A stretch of DNA of 64,000 nt from Granulicatella elegans (GCF_020735385.1 NZ_CP085953.1:930001-994000), one strand, 5' to 3'. Shown: positions 8,642-16,855, counted from the stretch's first letter. Notes: generated from the letters alone by a model not told the origin. Numbers and translations: made by a program.

Positions 8642-9157
8642 ATGAAATTAACTTATGAAGATAAAATAGAAATTTATCAACTAAGAAAACAAGGTGAAAG
8701 TTTAAAGAATCTTTCAAAGAAATACGATATTGCCGATTCTAATATTAAATACTTAGTTCGATTGATTGATCAATATGGAATAGAAATTGTTAAAAAAGAA
8801 AAAAATCGTTACTATTCACCAAAACTAAAGCAGGAAATAATGAATAAAGTTCTTTTAGAAGGTCGTTCACAAACAAGTGTGGCTATTGATTATGCACTTC
8901 CTAATCGTTCCCTACTTTCAAATTGGCTAGCACAATATAAGAAAAATGGGTATACTATTGTTGAGAAAACAAGAGGGAGACCAAATTCAATGGGACGTAA
9001 GCCAAAGAAAAAATTAGAAGAAATGACAGAATTAGAACATCTTGAATTAGAAAATCTATACTTAAAGGCGGAAATTGCTGTTCTAAAAAAGTTGAGGGAA
9101 CTACGATTGAAGGAGGAAAAAGAGAAAGAAGAAAAACTGAAATTGTTCAAGAATTAA
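8642..9157 (+). CDS. IS3-family transposase OrfA
   Basis: N-terminal DNA-binding half of the transposase, 171 aa. It has two helix-turn-helix segments: [18 protein letters not shown] at the start, and [20 protein letters not shown] near residue 85. A C-terminal leucine-zipper-like charged helix ([21 protein letters not shown]) follows. The ATG at 8642 follows GGGGTG by 7 bases. A slippery heptamer A AAA AAG, in the correct phase, lies at 9085-9091; a -1 shift there stays open into orfB and would make the OrfAB fusion transposase. Confidence 0.9.
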   Translation: MKLTYEDKIEIYQLRKQGESLKNLSKKYDIADSNIKYLVRLIDQYGIEIVKKEKNRYYSPKLKQEIMNKVLLEGRSQTSVAIDYALPNRSLLSNWLAQYKKNGYTIVEKTRGRPNSMGRKPKKKLEEMTELEHLELENLYLKAEIAVLKKLRELRLKEEKEKEEKLKLFKN

Positions 9158-9171
9158 TCAATGAATTTCCA

Positions 9172-10005
9172 TTGGATATTCTTCTTAAAGTAATTAATTT
9201 AGCTCGTTCAACGTACTATTACCATTTAAAACAAATGAACCAACCGGATAAGGATCAACAGCTTAAAGATGAAATACAAGATATTTTTACAGAACATAAG
9301 GAAAACTATGGTTACCGTAGAATTCATTTAGAATTAAGAAATCGTGGCTTTAAAGTGAATCATAAGAAGGTACAACGCTTAATGAAAGCACTTGGTTTAA
9401 TTGCCCGTATTCGTCGTAAACGCAAATATTATTCATACCAAGGAGATGTTGGAAAGAAATCAGATAATCTGATTCAACGTGATTTTGAAGGATCTAAACC
9501 AATGGAAAAATGTTACACAGATGTAACGGAGTTTGCCATTCCAAGTAGTGAACAGAAACTATATTTATCACCAGTCTTAGATGGATTTAACAGTGAAATT
9601 ATTGCGTTCAATCTTTCTCGTTCACCTAACTTACATCAACTAAAGGCAATGTTAAACGAGGCATTTACAGATGAAAAATACAAAAATACTATTCTCCACA
9701 GTGACCAAGGTTGGCAATACCAGCATGATTCTTATCATCGATTTTTAGAAAGTAAAGATATAAAGCCGTCTATGTCACGTAAGGGGAACAGTGCAGATAA
9801 TGGTATGATGGAATCTTTCTTTGGTATTTTGAAATCAGAAATGTTTTATGGATTTGAAAAAGAATTTAAGTCTCTTGAGGAATTAGAGAAAGCTATTATC
9901 GATTATATTGATTATTACAACAACAAACGTATAAAAATTAAACTGGATGGACTAAGTCCTGTAAATTACAGAATAACTCATTCAAACTCTGCTCGTATTG
10001 CTTAA
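9172..10005 (+). CDS. IS3-family transposase OrfB (DDE integrase domain)
   Basis: Catalytic half of the transposase. The sequence begins in the style of OrfB (RSTYYYHLKQ), has the HTH_21 segment ENYGYRRIHLELRNRGF near residue 43, and an rve domain. The DDE triad is visible as TDVTEF, HSDQGWQY and MMESFFGILKSE, about 35 residues apart for the last two as expected. The frame is open upstream to beyond the slippery site at 9085, so the functional product is probably OrfAB made by frameshifting; TTG at 9172 is only the first in-frame start-like codon. No stop interrupts the domain. Confidence 0.9.
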   Translation: MDILLKVINLARSTYYYHLKQMNQPDKDQQLKDEIQDIFTEHKENYGYRRIHLELRNRGFKVNHKKVQRLMKALGLIARIRRKRKYYSYQGDVGKKSDNLIQRDFEGSKPMEKCYTDVTEFAIPSSEQKLYLSPVLDGFNSEIIAFNLSRSPNLHQLKAMLNEAFTDEKYKNTILHSDQGWQYQHDSYHRFLESKDIKPSMSRKGNSADNGMMESFFGILKSEMFYGFEKEFKSLEELEKAIIDYIDYYNNKRIKIKLDGLSPVNYRITHSNSARIA

Positions 10006-10049
10006 CTAGTAAATCTAATTGAAAGTTTAATAATATTTCCAAGAAAAAA

Positions 10050-10136
10050 CGCGCCAAAAATTTTGGCGCGAACCCCCTAGGGGGTTATTCATACATTTTG
10101 TTTTATTAATCAAAAAGAGACGACTTAAGTCGTCTC
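10050..10136. repeat. Three consecutive perfect palindromes inside the IS right end
   Basis: CGCGCCAAAAATTTTGGCGCG (10050-10070), AACCCCCTAGGGGGTT (10071-10086) and GAGACGACTTAAGTCGTCTC (10117-10136). They lie between the orfB stop and the right inverted repeat. The last is followed on the minus strand by TTTTT and could serve as the terminator of cysK; the first two could block transcription or mark the end for the transposase. The first two abut with no base between them. Confidence 0.75.
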
Positions 10137-10192
10137 AAAAAAGTCTAACTTTTTGGGGTCACTTCAGTGACAGGAGTTTTTGATTGTAAACA

Positions 10193-11119
10193 TTATTCTT
10201 GATTGAAAATACCTGTTGATAGGTGACGTTCACCAGTATCTGGTAGAAGTGCAACAACAGTTTGACCTTTACCAAGTCTTTTAGCGACACGTAATGCAGC
10301 AGCAACTGCAGCACCCGATGAAATTCCTGTTAGAATTCCTTCGGTAGTAGCTAATTTCTTAGCTGTTTCAATGGCTAATTCACTTGTAATTAATTCGAAA
10401 TCATCGATAATGTCTTTGTCTAAGATAGTTGGTAAGAATCCAGCGGAAATTCCTTGAATACGGTGTTTTCCTTTTTGTCCTTTTGAGATAAATGGAGCTT
10501 CTTCAGGTTCTACACCAATTATTTGAACTGCAGCATTTTTTTCTTTTAAGGCACGACCAACACCTGTAATAGTACCACCTGTTCCGATTCCGGCAACAAA
10601 TGCGTCTGGTGTTTCACCATCAAAGGCTTGAATAATTTCTTGACCAGTTGTTTGATAGTGAATGCTTGGGTTAGCTGGGTTATCAAATTGTTTTGCCCAG
10701 AAATAACCAGGTTGTTGTGCTAATTCTTCTGCCTTTTGAACTGCAGCACCGAAACCTTCAGCAGCAGGTGTTAATAGTACTTCTGTACCATAGGCTGCCA
10801 TTAATTGACGACGTTCGATAGACATTGAGTCCGGCATAATTGTAATCACTTTGTAGCCTTTAGCTGCTCCAACTAGGGATAAGCCGACACCAGTATTTCC
10901 AGAAGTTGCTTCGATAATGGTATCTCCTGGTTTTAGCTGACCTTCTTTTTCAGCAGTTTCAATAATATTAAGTGCGATACGGTCTTTTACAGAACCACCA
11001 GCGTTAAAAGCTTCCACTTTTACGTAAATATCTGCACTATCTGCATCTGTTAAACGATTTAGTTTAACAAGGGGTGTATGACCGATTAATTCGGTAATAC
11101 GGTTTACTCTTTTTGACAT
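10193..11119 (-). CDS. cysK: Cysteine synthase A (O-acetylserine sulfhydrylase)
   Basis: PLP enzyme that makes L-cysteine from O-acetyl-L-serine and sulfide. 308 aa, normal. The PLP lysine is residue 45 in GGSVKDR, the phosphate/substrate loop is TSGNTG near residue 69, and the cofactor phosphate loop GTGGT near residue 177. ATG is preceded by GGAGGTATTC on the coding strand. It is monocistronic, divergent from the serine hydrolase, and its 3' end faces the IS element only 31 bp away. Confidence 0.95.
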   Translation of the reverse strand: MSKRVNRITELIGHTPLVKLNRLTDADSADIYVKVEAFNAGGSVKDRIALNIIETAEKEGQLKPGDTIIEATSGNTGVGLSLVGAAKGYKVITIMPDSMSIERRQLMAAYGTEVLLTPAAEGFGAAVQKAEELAQQPGYFWAKQFDNPANPSIHYQTTGQEIIQAFDGETPDAFVAGIGTGGTITGVGRALKEKNAAVQIIGVEPEEAPFISKGQKGKHRIQGISAGFLPTILDKDIIDDFELITSELAIETAKKLATTEGILTGISSGAAVAAALRVAKRLGKGQTVVALLPDTGERHLSTGIFNQE

Positions 11120-11241
11120 AAGAATACCTCCAAAATATTTAATTGGGCAACTTTGAAGGGCTGCTTAAGGGGTATTTTAGACCTGTATTTTGACAAAAAC
11201 AAGAGTTTTGCTTGAAAAAATTAAAAGAAAGGGGCGTTTTT

Positions 11242-12255
11242 ATGAAAAAACATCCGAAAACGATAGGAAAGATTCGAGAATTCATGGAAAAGGGTATTTA
11301 TCCAGGATTTAGTGTTGCTTTTATTGAAGGCGAAGAAGTAGAAAAGATAGTTGCAGGTACTCTTACAAAAGATTCGGACAGTAAACTGGTCGAAGATGGA
11401 ATGTTTTATGACCTTGCGTCTGTTACAAAAGCATTTGTAACAAGTACTTTACTCGTGCAAATGGTAGAAAAGAAGGAAATGAATTTGGATGCACCTATCA
11501 TTAAATGGTTCCCAAATGCTGATGAAAGAGTTACGCTTCGTCATTTAATGACTCATACTTCAGGGCTGTGGGGATATATTGAAAATCGTAATGAATTAGC
11601 ACCGGAGGAGTTAATTGAAGCTTTATCGACATTACCAGTAACGGAAACTTTTCACCATACGGTAAAATATACAGATACAGGATTTGTGTTGGCAGGAATT
11701 ATTTTGGAAAAAGAATTTGGGAAACCGATAGCAGATTTATTTGACGAAAGAATTGCACGTCCATTGAATCTCACAGCAACTTATGGACCACTGACTAGGG
11801 AATGTTGCGTGCCAACAGCTTTTGAAGAAAGACGTGGAAGATTATTGCAAGGAGAAGTACATGATCCAAAAGCGAGTATTTTACAAAGAAGATGTGGCAG
11901 TGCGGGACTGTTCGCAACATTGGATGATTGTATTACATTAGTGCAATTATATTTACATGATGGAAAGTTGGGAGACTTTGAATATTGTAGTGCAGAGATG
12001 ATGCAAAGTTTACTGAGGGACTGGACACCTACAAGACAAGCAGGACGTTCTCTTGGATGGGATATGGATCAAGTGGGGGAACAAACCTGGTTAAGACATA
12101 CTGGGTTTACAGGGACAACGGTGATGATGAATTTAACAAGAAAACAAGCGATGATAATGTTGACGAATCGTATCTATCAGTATGAAGATACGCCGTCTTA
12201 TAATCGATTACGAGAAGAATTGATTCTGCTTTACGAACAGGAAAGCGATGCATAA
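11242..12255 (+). CDS. Serine hydrolase, beta-lactamase class C / penicillin-binding-protein-like
   Basis: Member of the beta-lactamase-related (class C/PBP4*-type) hydrolases, 337 aa. The nucleophile motif SxxK is SVTK near residue 56, the YxN-like motif is YTD near residue 136, and an HTG-type third motif is in LRHTGFTGT near residue 287. No signal peptide is seen, so it is probably cytoplasmic and acts as an esterase or peptidase rather than resistance enzyme. Start chosen at ATG 11242 because AAAGGGGCG precedes it; an upstream TTG at 11212 is unsupported. It is divergent from cysK. Confidence 0.82.
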   Translation: MKKHPKTIGKIREFMEKGIYPGFSVAFIEGEEVEKIVAGTLTKDSDSKLVEDGMFYDLASVTKAFVTSTLLVQMVEKKEMNLDAPIIKWFPNADERVTLRHLMTHTSGLWGYIENRNELAPEELIEALSTLPVTETFHHTVKYTDTGFVLAGIILEKEFGKPIADLFDERIARPLNLTATYGPLTRECCVPTAFEERRGRLLQGEVHDPKASILQRRCGSAGLFATLDDCITLVQLYLHDGKLGDFEYCSAEMMQSLLRDWTPTRQAGRSLGWDMDQVGEQTWLRHTGFTGTTVMMNLTRKQAMIMLTNRIYQYEDTPSYNRLREELILLYEQESDA

Positions 12256-12272
12256 AATGACTTCTTGATATG

Positions 12273-12308
12273 GTAGCAATGGACGTCAGCAGACTCGCTG
12301 TAGTGACC
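12273..12308 (+). repeat. Degenerate copy of the GTAGCA intergenic hairpin family
   Basis: GTAGCAATGGACGTCAGCAG followed by ACTCGCTG and GTGACCAC. The first 20 bases align with the cores at 17250 and 28334 (GTAGCAAgGGACGCCAGCAG type). The outer stem seen in the other copies is not well preserved here. It lies just after the serine hydrolase stop. Confidence 0.55.
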
Positions 12309-12510
12309 ACACAAACTTTTTAATGAAATCTTCATTGTAATGTTTAATAAATCGTTCAATTTCATTTTTAAATTCCCGAATGTGTGCATTATTATAGCAG
12401 CATTTGTAGAGTTCCTCGATTATTTTGGGGGAGATTGTTTTTGATACGATTGGTGATTGGACGATTACGTGTATTTTGCTGATTTTTTTTGCTATAATTC
12501 AAATAGACAA
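12286..12510 (-). other. Possible degenerate coding remnant on the minus strand
   Basis: On the minus strand an open frame of about 75 codons has protein-like composition, including SPKIIEELYKCCYNNAH and IREFKNEIERFIKHY, and ends at a TGA at 12286. There is no start codon with a ribosome site, and it runs under the promoter of the next gene. It may be the decayed end of a transposase or accessory gene; no family is recognised. Apart from this, the 270-bp gap holds only the repeat and a promoter. Confidence 0.25.
12493..12498 (+). promoter_or_regulatory. Extended -10 promoter of the TPR gene
   Basis: TGCTATAAT gives an exact TATAAT with the extended TGn element, 29 bases before the ATG at 12527. 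The -35 region is poor, as is common with extended -10 promoters. Confidence 0.6.
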
Positions 12511-12526
12511 TTAAAGGAGGCACACT

Positions 12527-13435
12527 ATGTCATTTGAAACAGAAAAAATTATAACATTACTATATAAATTCTTGGATGAACATGGAGATGAATTTCAAGA
12601 TGAAGAGCAAGCCATTGCTGCTTTTCAGATGAAATATAATCTGAACATAGCGATGGGAGGAGAATTTATTGATGATACAGATGAAGATTTATTGTGGGAT
12701 TTACTAGAAGAATTGCATTATGCAAGACTAGGATCTCCAAAACGTAAAAAGATTGCGAAACAAATTTTGGAAATAGAACCAGACAATATCGAAGCTAAGC
12801 AAGCTTTGTTTAGCTATCTACCTCGACCTGAAGAACTATACGAATTAGAAAAACTAGAAAGAGAAGAAGTTAAAAAGTTAGATTCAGAAGAGATGGGATG
12901 GGAGTATATCGAAAATCGTCCGTATCTTCGTTTAAAAGCTGATTTAGCAGGTAAATATGTTAGAAATGCTTTCTTCACAAAAGCAGAAAAGCAATATAAA
13001 GAATTGCTAGAAATGAATCCGAACGATTCACTTGGCGCTCGTTTTGAATTGATGAATGTGTATGCACACTTAGAAAAATACGATGAAGCAAAATCGTTTT
13101 TAGACGAATATGAAAAGGAATATCGATTGAATGATTTACTTTTAGTGCCAATGATTTTGGTTGCTCTTAAAGTTGGTGAAAACGAAGTAGCTGAGGATTA
13201 TTATAGAAAACTATTAAAAGAAAATTCTGATGTAACGAAATTTTTACGTTTGCTAAAGAAGGAGGGAGCAGAAGGCGTAGAAATGATAGCAGATGAGCCA
13301 AACGATGGATATTATAGACCAAATAGTTTGGAGAGTTTAGTGTTATGCTTTGGTCGATTAGCTAAAACAATTGACTTAAATTATTTTGCTGAATGGTTAA
13401 TAGTGACAAAGAAAACCTTAACGAAGAAGAAATAG
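12527..13435 (+). CDS. TPR-like helical protein of unknown function
   Basis: 302 aa, acidic, all-helical in appearance. An N-terminal region of about 60 residues rich in Asp and Glu is followed by tetratricopeptide-like units, for example RKKIAKQILEIEPDNIEAKQAL near residue 75 and AEKQYKELLEMNPNDSLGARFELMNVYAHLEKYDEAKSF cut across residues 150-190. Such proteins usually bind other proteins, but no partner is evident from the context. Strong AAAGGAGG ribosome site; own promoter; a shared bidirectional terminator follows. Function not recognised. Confidence 0.75.
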   Translation: MSFETEKIITLLYKFLDEHGDEFQDEEQAIAAFQMKYNLNIAMGGEFIDDTDEDLLWDLLEELHYARLGSPKRKKIAKQILEIEPDNIEAKQALFSYLPRPEELYELEKLEREEVKKLDSEEMGWEYIENRPYLRLKADLAGKYVRNAFFTKAEKQYKELLEMNPNDSLGARFELMNVYAHLEKYDEAKSFLDEYEKEYRLNDLLLVPMILVALKVGENEVAEDYYRKLLKENSDVTKFLRLLKKEGAEGVEMIADEPNDGYYRPNSLESLVLCFGRLAKTIDLNYFAEWLIVTKKTLTKKK

Positions 13436-13442
13436 TAATTGA

Positions 13443-13488
13443 AATGAAGAGGAGTTAGTTTCTAAATTTGAACTAATTCCTCTTCATT
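13443..13488. terminator. Bidirectional terminator between convergent genes
   Basis: AATGAAGAGGAGTTAGTT (13443-13460) pairs with 13471-13488 over 18 bases with one mismatch and a 10-base loop. It separates the TPR gene (plus) from the small peptide gene (minus). Confidence 0.85.
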
Positions 13489-13492
13489 CGTT

Positions 13493-13564
13493 TCATTTAA
13501 AAATCAAATATTTAATAAGAAAAAAAGTAAGTATACCCAAAATAAAAATGATTAGTTTTTTCAT
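13493..13564 (-). CDS. Predicted 23-aa hydrophobic peptide
   Basis: The product starts MKKLIIFILG and is almost entirely a single membrane helix ending with Lys and Phe. It is too short for standard gene callers, but it has a good ribosome site (AGGAG, about 9 bases before ATG), which overlaps the stop region of the secreted protein gene upstream. The two therefore form one transcription unit ending at the terminator 13443-13488. A tiny membrane peptide behind a secreted cysteine protein could be an immunity or accessory peptide; that role is a guess. Confidence 0.5.
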   Translation of the reverse strand: MKKLIIFILGILTFFLIKYLIFK

Positions 13565-13576
13565 CTGTAACATCTC

Positions 13577-13963
13577 CTAATGGCAACCAAATTGGGAATG
13601 AATAGGGTTTAAAGAACATCCATAATCACTTAAGTGAACTTCGCTAGCGTTAGGATGTTCAGATATATATTGCCATGATCTTGCAACCCATTCTCCGCCA
13701 CTATGTCCGGTAGCATAAATTAATGTACCGTCAGCAATCCATCCTACCAATATTCTAGAAGTTATCGCTTCACGATTTTCAACTAGTTCTTGTTCTTTTA
13801 AAAGTACAATGTCGCCGTTACTATAAATGATAGAATTACTGTTTTTGTCGTAGGTTGAGCTTAACTCTACACTTTTAGCTTGAATTGTGGTTTGCTTAAA
13901 AAGTGCATTAATTGAATTGAATAGTACTAGCAGAATTGAACATCTAATAATAAATTTTTTCAT
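13577..13963 (-). CDS. Small secreted protein with C-terminal cysteine pair, unknown function
   Basis: 128 aa with an N-terminal signal peptide (Lys-Lys start, hydrophobic core FIIRCSILLVLFNSI, likely cut near QAKS at about residue 30). The mature part contains GHSGGEWVARSW and ends YGCSLNPIHSQFGCH, where two cysteines ten residues apart could form a disulphide. Ribosome site GGGGGAG is strong. I do not recognise a family. Size, secretion, the C-terminal Cys loop and the following membrane peptide recall bacteriocin or signalling loci, but no processing or export gene is adjacent. Confidence 0.65.
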   Translation of the reverse strand: MKKFIIRCSILLVLFNSINALFKQTTIQAKSVELSSTYDKNSNSIIYSNGDIVLLKEQELVENREAITSRILVGWIADGTLIYATGHSGGEWVARSWQYISEHPNASEVHLSDYGCSLNPIHSQFGCH

Positions 13964-14162
13964 TTCTTTCTCCCCCTTAATTTTATAATTGACGAATGAA
14001 TATAACTAAACTACAGCCACCTTTCCTTATTTTTCTATTTTACCTATATTTTATCCTTAATTTTTCTTTAAAAACAGTCTTATTTTTAATATTTTTTCTG
14101 ATATAATAGTAATTAAGGGCTTTCATTTTTAGAAGTAAGATGTGATGAAGAGGAGTATTACA

Positions 14163-14366
14163 ATGGAAAATTCAGAAAAAACATGGGAAATTGATGGGTA
14201 TCTATGGCTTCATTACCCAGTATGCGGACATGGAGTGATGGACTATGATTTTTGTGATGTATGTCATTGGCAGAATATGGGAATTATAAATATTGATGGT
14301 GGACCAAATAAAATGACACTAGCAGAGGCAAAAGAAGCATATGCTAAAGGGATACCGATTCGTTAA
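14163..14366 (+). CDS. Small CPCC-type cysteine-rich protein
   Basis: 67 aa. The spacing VCGHG, then CDVCHWQ about 12 residues later, then GGPNKMTLAEAKEAY matches the small CPCC-domain (zinc-ribbon-like) family, though the usual first CPCC is reduced to PVCG here. Start taken at ATG 14163 with AAGAGGAG 8 bases before; the in-frame GTG at 14142 has no ribosome site. An extended -10 element TGATATAAT lies at about 14100-14107. Biological role of the family is not established. Confidence 0.7.
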   Translation: MENSEKTWEIDGYLWLHYPVCGHGVMDYDFCDVCHWQNMGIINIDGGPNKMTLAEAKEAYAKGIPIR

Positions 14367-14370
14367 GTTG

Positions 14371-14397
14371 CACCTAGAATTTATCTAGGTGTTTTTT
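14371..14397 (+). terminator. Terminator after the CPCC-like gene
   Basis: CACCTAGA (14371-14378) pairs with TCTAGGTG (14384-14391), followed by six T. Confidence 0.85.
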
Positions 14398-14474
14398 ATA
14401 AGACTCAAAAGTAGGACAAGTATATGTAATATGTTAAAATCAAAGAAAATAGATGATCGAAAGGAGTTAGAAAA

Positions 14475-14771
14475 ATGAAAAATATTACAGCAGCAGAATT
14501 TCAAGTAGTTAAACAATTAGAGGAAGTCGTTTTAATGGATGTTCGTGAAAAAGATGAATATCAATCTGGACATATTCCAGGAGCAGATCATTTTCCATTA
14601 AGTGAATTAGGCACAACTTATACTCAGTTAGATAAAAATCAACCTTATTATGTTGTTTGCCAAGTAGGTGGACGTTCAGGTAGAGCGTGCGAATTTTTGG
14701 AAGCGCAAGGTTTTGATGTGATTAATGTTACGGGTGGAATGAATGAGTGGCAAGGTGAAGTTGCTAAGTAG
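14475..14771 (+). CDS. Single-domain rhodanese-like protein
   Basis: 98-aa rhodanese domain. The N-terminal LMDVREKDEYQSGHIPGA is the family signature, and the active-site loop is CQVGGRSGRA near residue 59, whose cysteine can carry a persulfide sulfur. Cytoplasmic, no signal peptide. It may serve in sulfur transfer or cyanide/sulfide detoxification. Ribosome site AAAGGAG precedes the ATG. It lies just upstream of the tmk cluster but with a gap of 120 bp, so probably separate. Confidence 0.88.
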   Translation: MKNITAAEFQVVKQLEEVVLMDVREKDEYQSGHIPGADHFPLSELGTTYTQLDKNQPYYVVCQVGGRSGRACEFLEAQGFDVINVTGGMNEWQGEVAK

Positions 14772-14891
14772 GGTAGCTTTTCTATGTAGCAGTTGATTCT
14801 CAGATTTTCGATTGAATGTTGAATTTTGAATTTAAGTTCATTGGAAAATGTGATAAAATGAAATAGAATTTGCGAAACTAGGAGGAGTATT

Positions 14892-15548
14892 GTGCCGGGA
14901 TTATTTATTACGATGGAAGGCCCAGATGGATCAGGAAAAACAACTGTCATTGAAAAGCTTATTCCATTATTAGAAGAACGAACAAATGTGACCATTACTT
15001 CTACTCGAGAACCTGGAGGAAGTCGAATTGCAGAGGATATTCGACAAATTATTTTAGATGTTCAAAATGTAGAAATGGATGTTCGAACAGAAGCGATTTT
15101 ATACGCAGCTGCGAGGAGACAACATTTAACGGATCGAATTTTACCGAATTTAAAAAAAGGTGGCATTGTATTTTGCGACCGATTTGTAGACAGTTCATTA
15201 GTTTACCAAGGGGTAGCTCGTGGTATTGGTGTCGAAGAGGTGTATCAATTAAATCAATTTGCAACAACGGGAAAAACACCAGATGTGACATTGTATTTAG
15301 ATGTTCCAGCTGAAATTGGATTAGAAAGAATTCATTTAGCAAAAGGGAATCGTCAATTTGACCGCTTAGATCAAGAAGGATTACAATTCCACAAAATGGT
15401 TCGTCAAGGATATTTAGATATTATTCCAACAGATCCTGAACGGTTTATCCAAATTGATGCAACAAAAACAGTGGATGAAGTTGTTCAAGAATGTTTAACA
15501 GCTTTAGTAGACCGTTATCCAGAATATTTTACGAATGGAGAGAGATAA
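14892..15548 (+). CDS. tmk: Thymidylate kinase
   Basis: Phosphorylates dTMP to dTDP. 218 aa; Walker A GPDGSGKTT at residues 10-18, DRFVDSSLVYQG near residue 97 (DRF/DR motif), and the lid region NRQFDRLDQEG near 152. The start codon is GTG with AGGAGG 7 bases before. First gene of the conserved Firmicute string tmk-darA-holB-yabA. Confidence 0.95.
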   Translation: MPGLFITMEGPDGSGKTTVIEKLIPLLEERTNVTITSTREPGGSRIAEDIRQIILDVQNVEMDVRTEAILYAAARRQHLTDRILPNLKKGGIVFCDRFVDSSLVYQGVARGIGVEEVYQLNQFATTGKTPDVTLYLDVPAEIGLERIHLAKGNRQFDRLDQEGLQFHKMVRQGYLDIIPTDPERFIQIDATKTVDEVVQECLTALVDRYPEYFTNGER

Positions 15549-15549
15549 T

Positions 15550-15879
15550 ATGAAATTAATTATTGCGATTGTACAAGACAAAGATAGTCATTTATTAAGC
15601 GATGAATTTGCAAATGCAAATATTCGTGCCACTCGTTTATCTACAACAGGTGGATTTTTACGAGCAGGAAACACAACATTCTTAGTAGGGATTGAAGAAG
15701 AACGTGTGGAGGAAGTTTTATCGATTATTCGTGAAAACTGTGAATCAAGAGAACAATTAACAACTCCGCCAGTGCATTTAGATACAACGTTAGAAGCTGG
15801 AATGTCGATGCCCGTTCCAATTCGTGTAGGTGGTGCAACAGTATTTGTTGTTCCAGTAGATGCTTTCTATCGTTTCTAA
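15550..15879 (+). CDS. darA: Cyclic-di-AMP receptor PII-like protein (DarA/PstA/YaaQ)
   Basis: Trimeric PII-like sensor that binds cyclic di-AMP. 109 aa, starting MKLIIAIVQDKD at ATG 15550, with the GGFLRAGNTTFLVGIEEERV block that contains the T- and B-loop region. The earlier in-frame ATG at 15535 lies inside tmk and lacks support. Two bases separate it from tmk. The downstream targets of this receptor are not defined. Confidence 0.92.
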   Translation: MKLIIAIVQDKDSHLLSDEFANANIRATRLSTTGGFLRAGNTTFLVGIEEERVEEVLSIIRENCESREQLTTPPVHLDTTLEAGMSMPVPIRVGGATVFVVPVDAFYRF

Positions 15880-15880
15880 T

Positions 15881-16837
15881 ATGAAGATGTTGAAGCAATC
15901 TTTTATTCATGCGGTTCAAAAAAAACGTTTAGGTCATGCGTATTTATTTGAAGGAATGCAAGGCGTTGGAAAAAGAGAGTTAGCACTCTTTCTTGCGAAA
16001 TTAGTGTTTTGCCAAGAACGAGCTACTCATGAAGAACCTTGTTCCCAATGTGATTATTGCCGAAGAATTGATGAGGGAAATTTCCCTGATGTTATGGAGA
16101 TTACTCCTGATGGGCAATCGTTAAAAGTGGATCAAATACGAGAGTTAAAACAACAACTATCCAAAACAGCGATGGAAGGGCATATGAAAGTGTGTATCAT
16201 TCATGATGTGGATACCTTAACAACTGGTGCAGCCAATAGCCTGTTAAAATTTTTAGAAGAGCCGGAGTCTTCGATATTATTTTTATTATTAACAAGCCGA
16301 CTCAGTAAGGTACTACCAACGATTCAATCTCGTTGTCAAATTGTTCATTTTGCTACTCCCGTTATGGAAATGTTGACGACTCAATTAGAAGAAGCAGGAG
16401 TAATTCCTTCTGTCTCTCGCTTATTAGTAACACTGACGAGTGATTTGGATGAAGCATTGGAATTAGCCAATAGTGAATCATTTCAACAATTACGTCAAGA
16501 TAGTTGGCAATGGTTTACACGAGTGTTTCAAAATCGATCTATGGCATTTGTAACGATTCAGTCGCAAATGATGCCGTTACTAACTTCAAAAGCAGAAGGA
16601 CAACGATTTTTAGAATTGTTATCCATTTATGTGAGAGATTCTCTTTATACGGCAATCGGTGCGAAAGAGCAATTGATTCAAAAAGACAAAGCAGCTACCT
16701 TGCAAACTATTGCAAATCAGTTGACGGTGCAAAAATGGATTGAATTTCATGAGAAGACAAGTAAAGTGTTAGAAAAAGTTCAAGCAAATGTTGGAATACA
16801 AGCTGCCCTGGAACAATGGGTATTAATGATTCCTTAG
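15881..16837 (+). CDS. holB: DNA polymerase III delta' subunit
   Basis: Clamp-loader subunit, 318 aa. The P-loop-like GMQGVGKRE near residue 26 lacks the usual Ser/Thr after Lys, in line with delta' not hydrolysing ATP. A zinc module is visible as four cysteines in CQERATHEEPCSQCDYC near residue 50. SRC box: the segment TIQSRCQIV near 147 is the typical delta' form. The start at 15881 is one base after the darA stop, probably coupled; no strong ribosome site is seen. Confidence 0.92.
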   Translation: MKMLKQSFIHAVQKKRLGHAYLFEGMQGVGKRELALFLAKLVFCQERATHEEPCSQCDYCRRIDEGNFPDVMEITPDGQSLKVDQIRELKQQLSKTAMEGHMKVCIIHDVDTLTTGAANSLLKFLEEPESSILFLLLTSRLSKVLPTIQSRCQIVHFATPVMEMLTTQLEEAGVIPSVSRLLVTLTSDLDEALELANSESFQQLRQDSWQWFTRVFQNRSMAFVTIQSQMMPLLTSKAEGQRFLELLSIYVRDSLYTAIGAKEQLIQKDKAATLQTIANQLTVQKWIEFHEKTSKVLEKVQANVGIQAALEQWVLMIP

Positions 16838-16855
16838 CAAGGAAGGAGAGATGGT

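Larger units (their letters stand above)
8592..10161 (+). mobile_element. IS3-family (IS150-like) insertion sequence, apparently complete
   Basis: 1570-bp element with terminal inverted repeats: left end TGCACCCCAAAAGTTAGAC (8592-8610) and right end, read on the minus strand, TGACCCCAAAAAGTTAGAC (10143-10161). Ends start with TG as in IS3 elements. It carries a helix-turn-helix orfA and a DDE orfB in the -1 frame. I see no clear target duplication: the flanks are GTAC and CTTC. It sits between the GntR regulator and cysK, 31 bp from the cysK stop. Both frames are open, so it may be active. Confidence 0.9.

Noticed and set aside
8592-10161. Target-site duplication of the IS
   Set aside because: Flanking bases GTAC and CTTC do not match; no duplication could be supported.
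16504-16743. Overlapping plus-strand 79-codon frame inside holB
   Set aside because: No ribosome site, unlikely composition, fully within a good gene.
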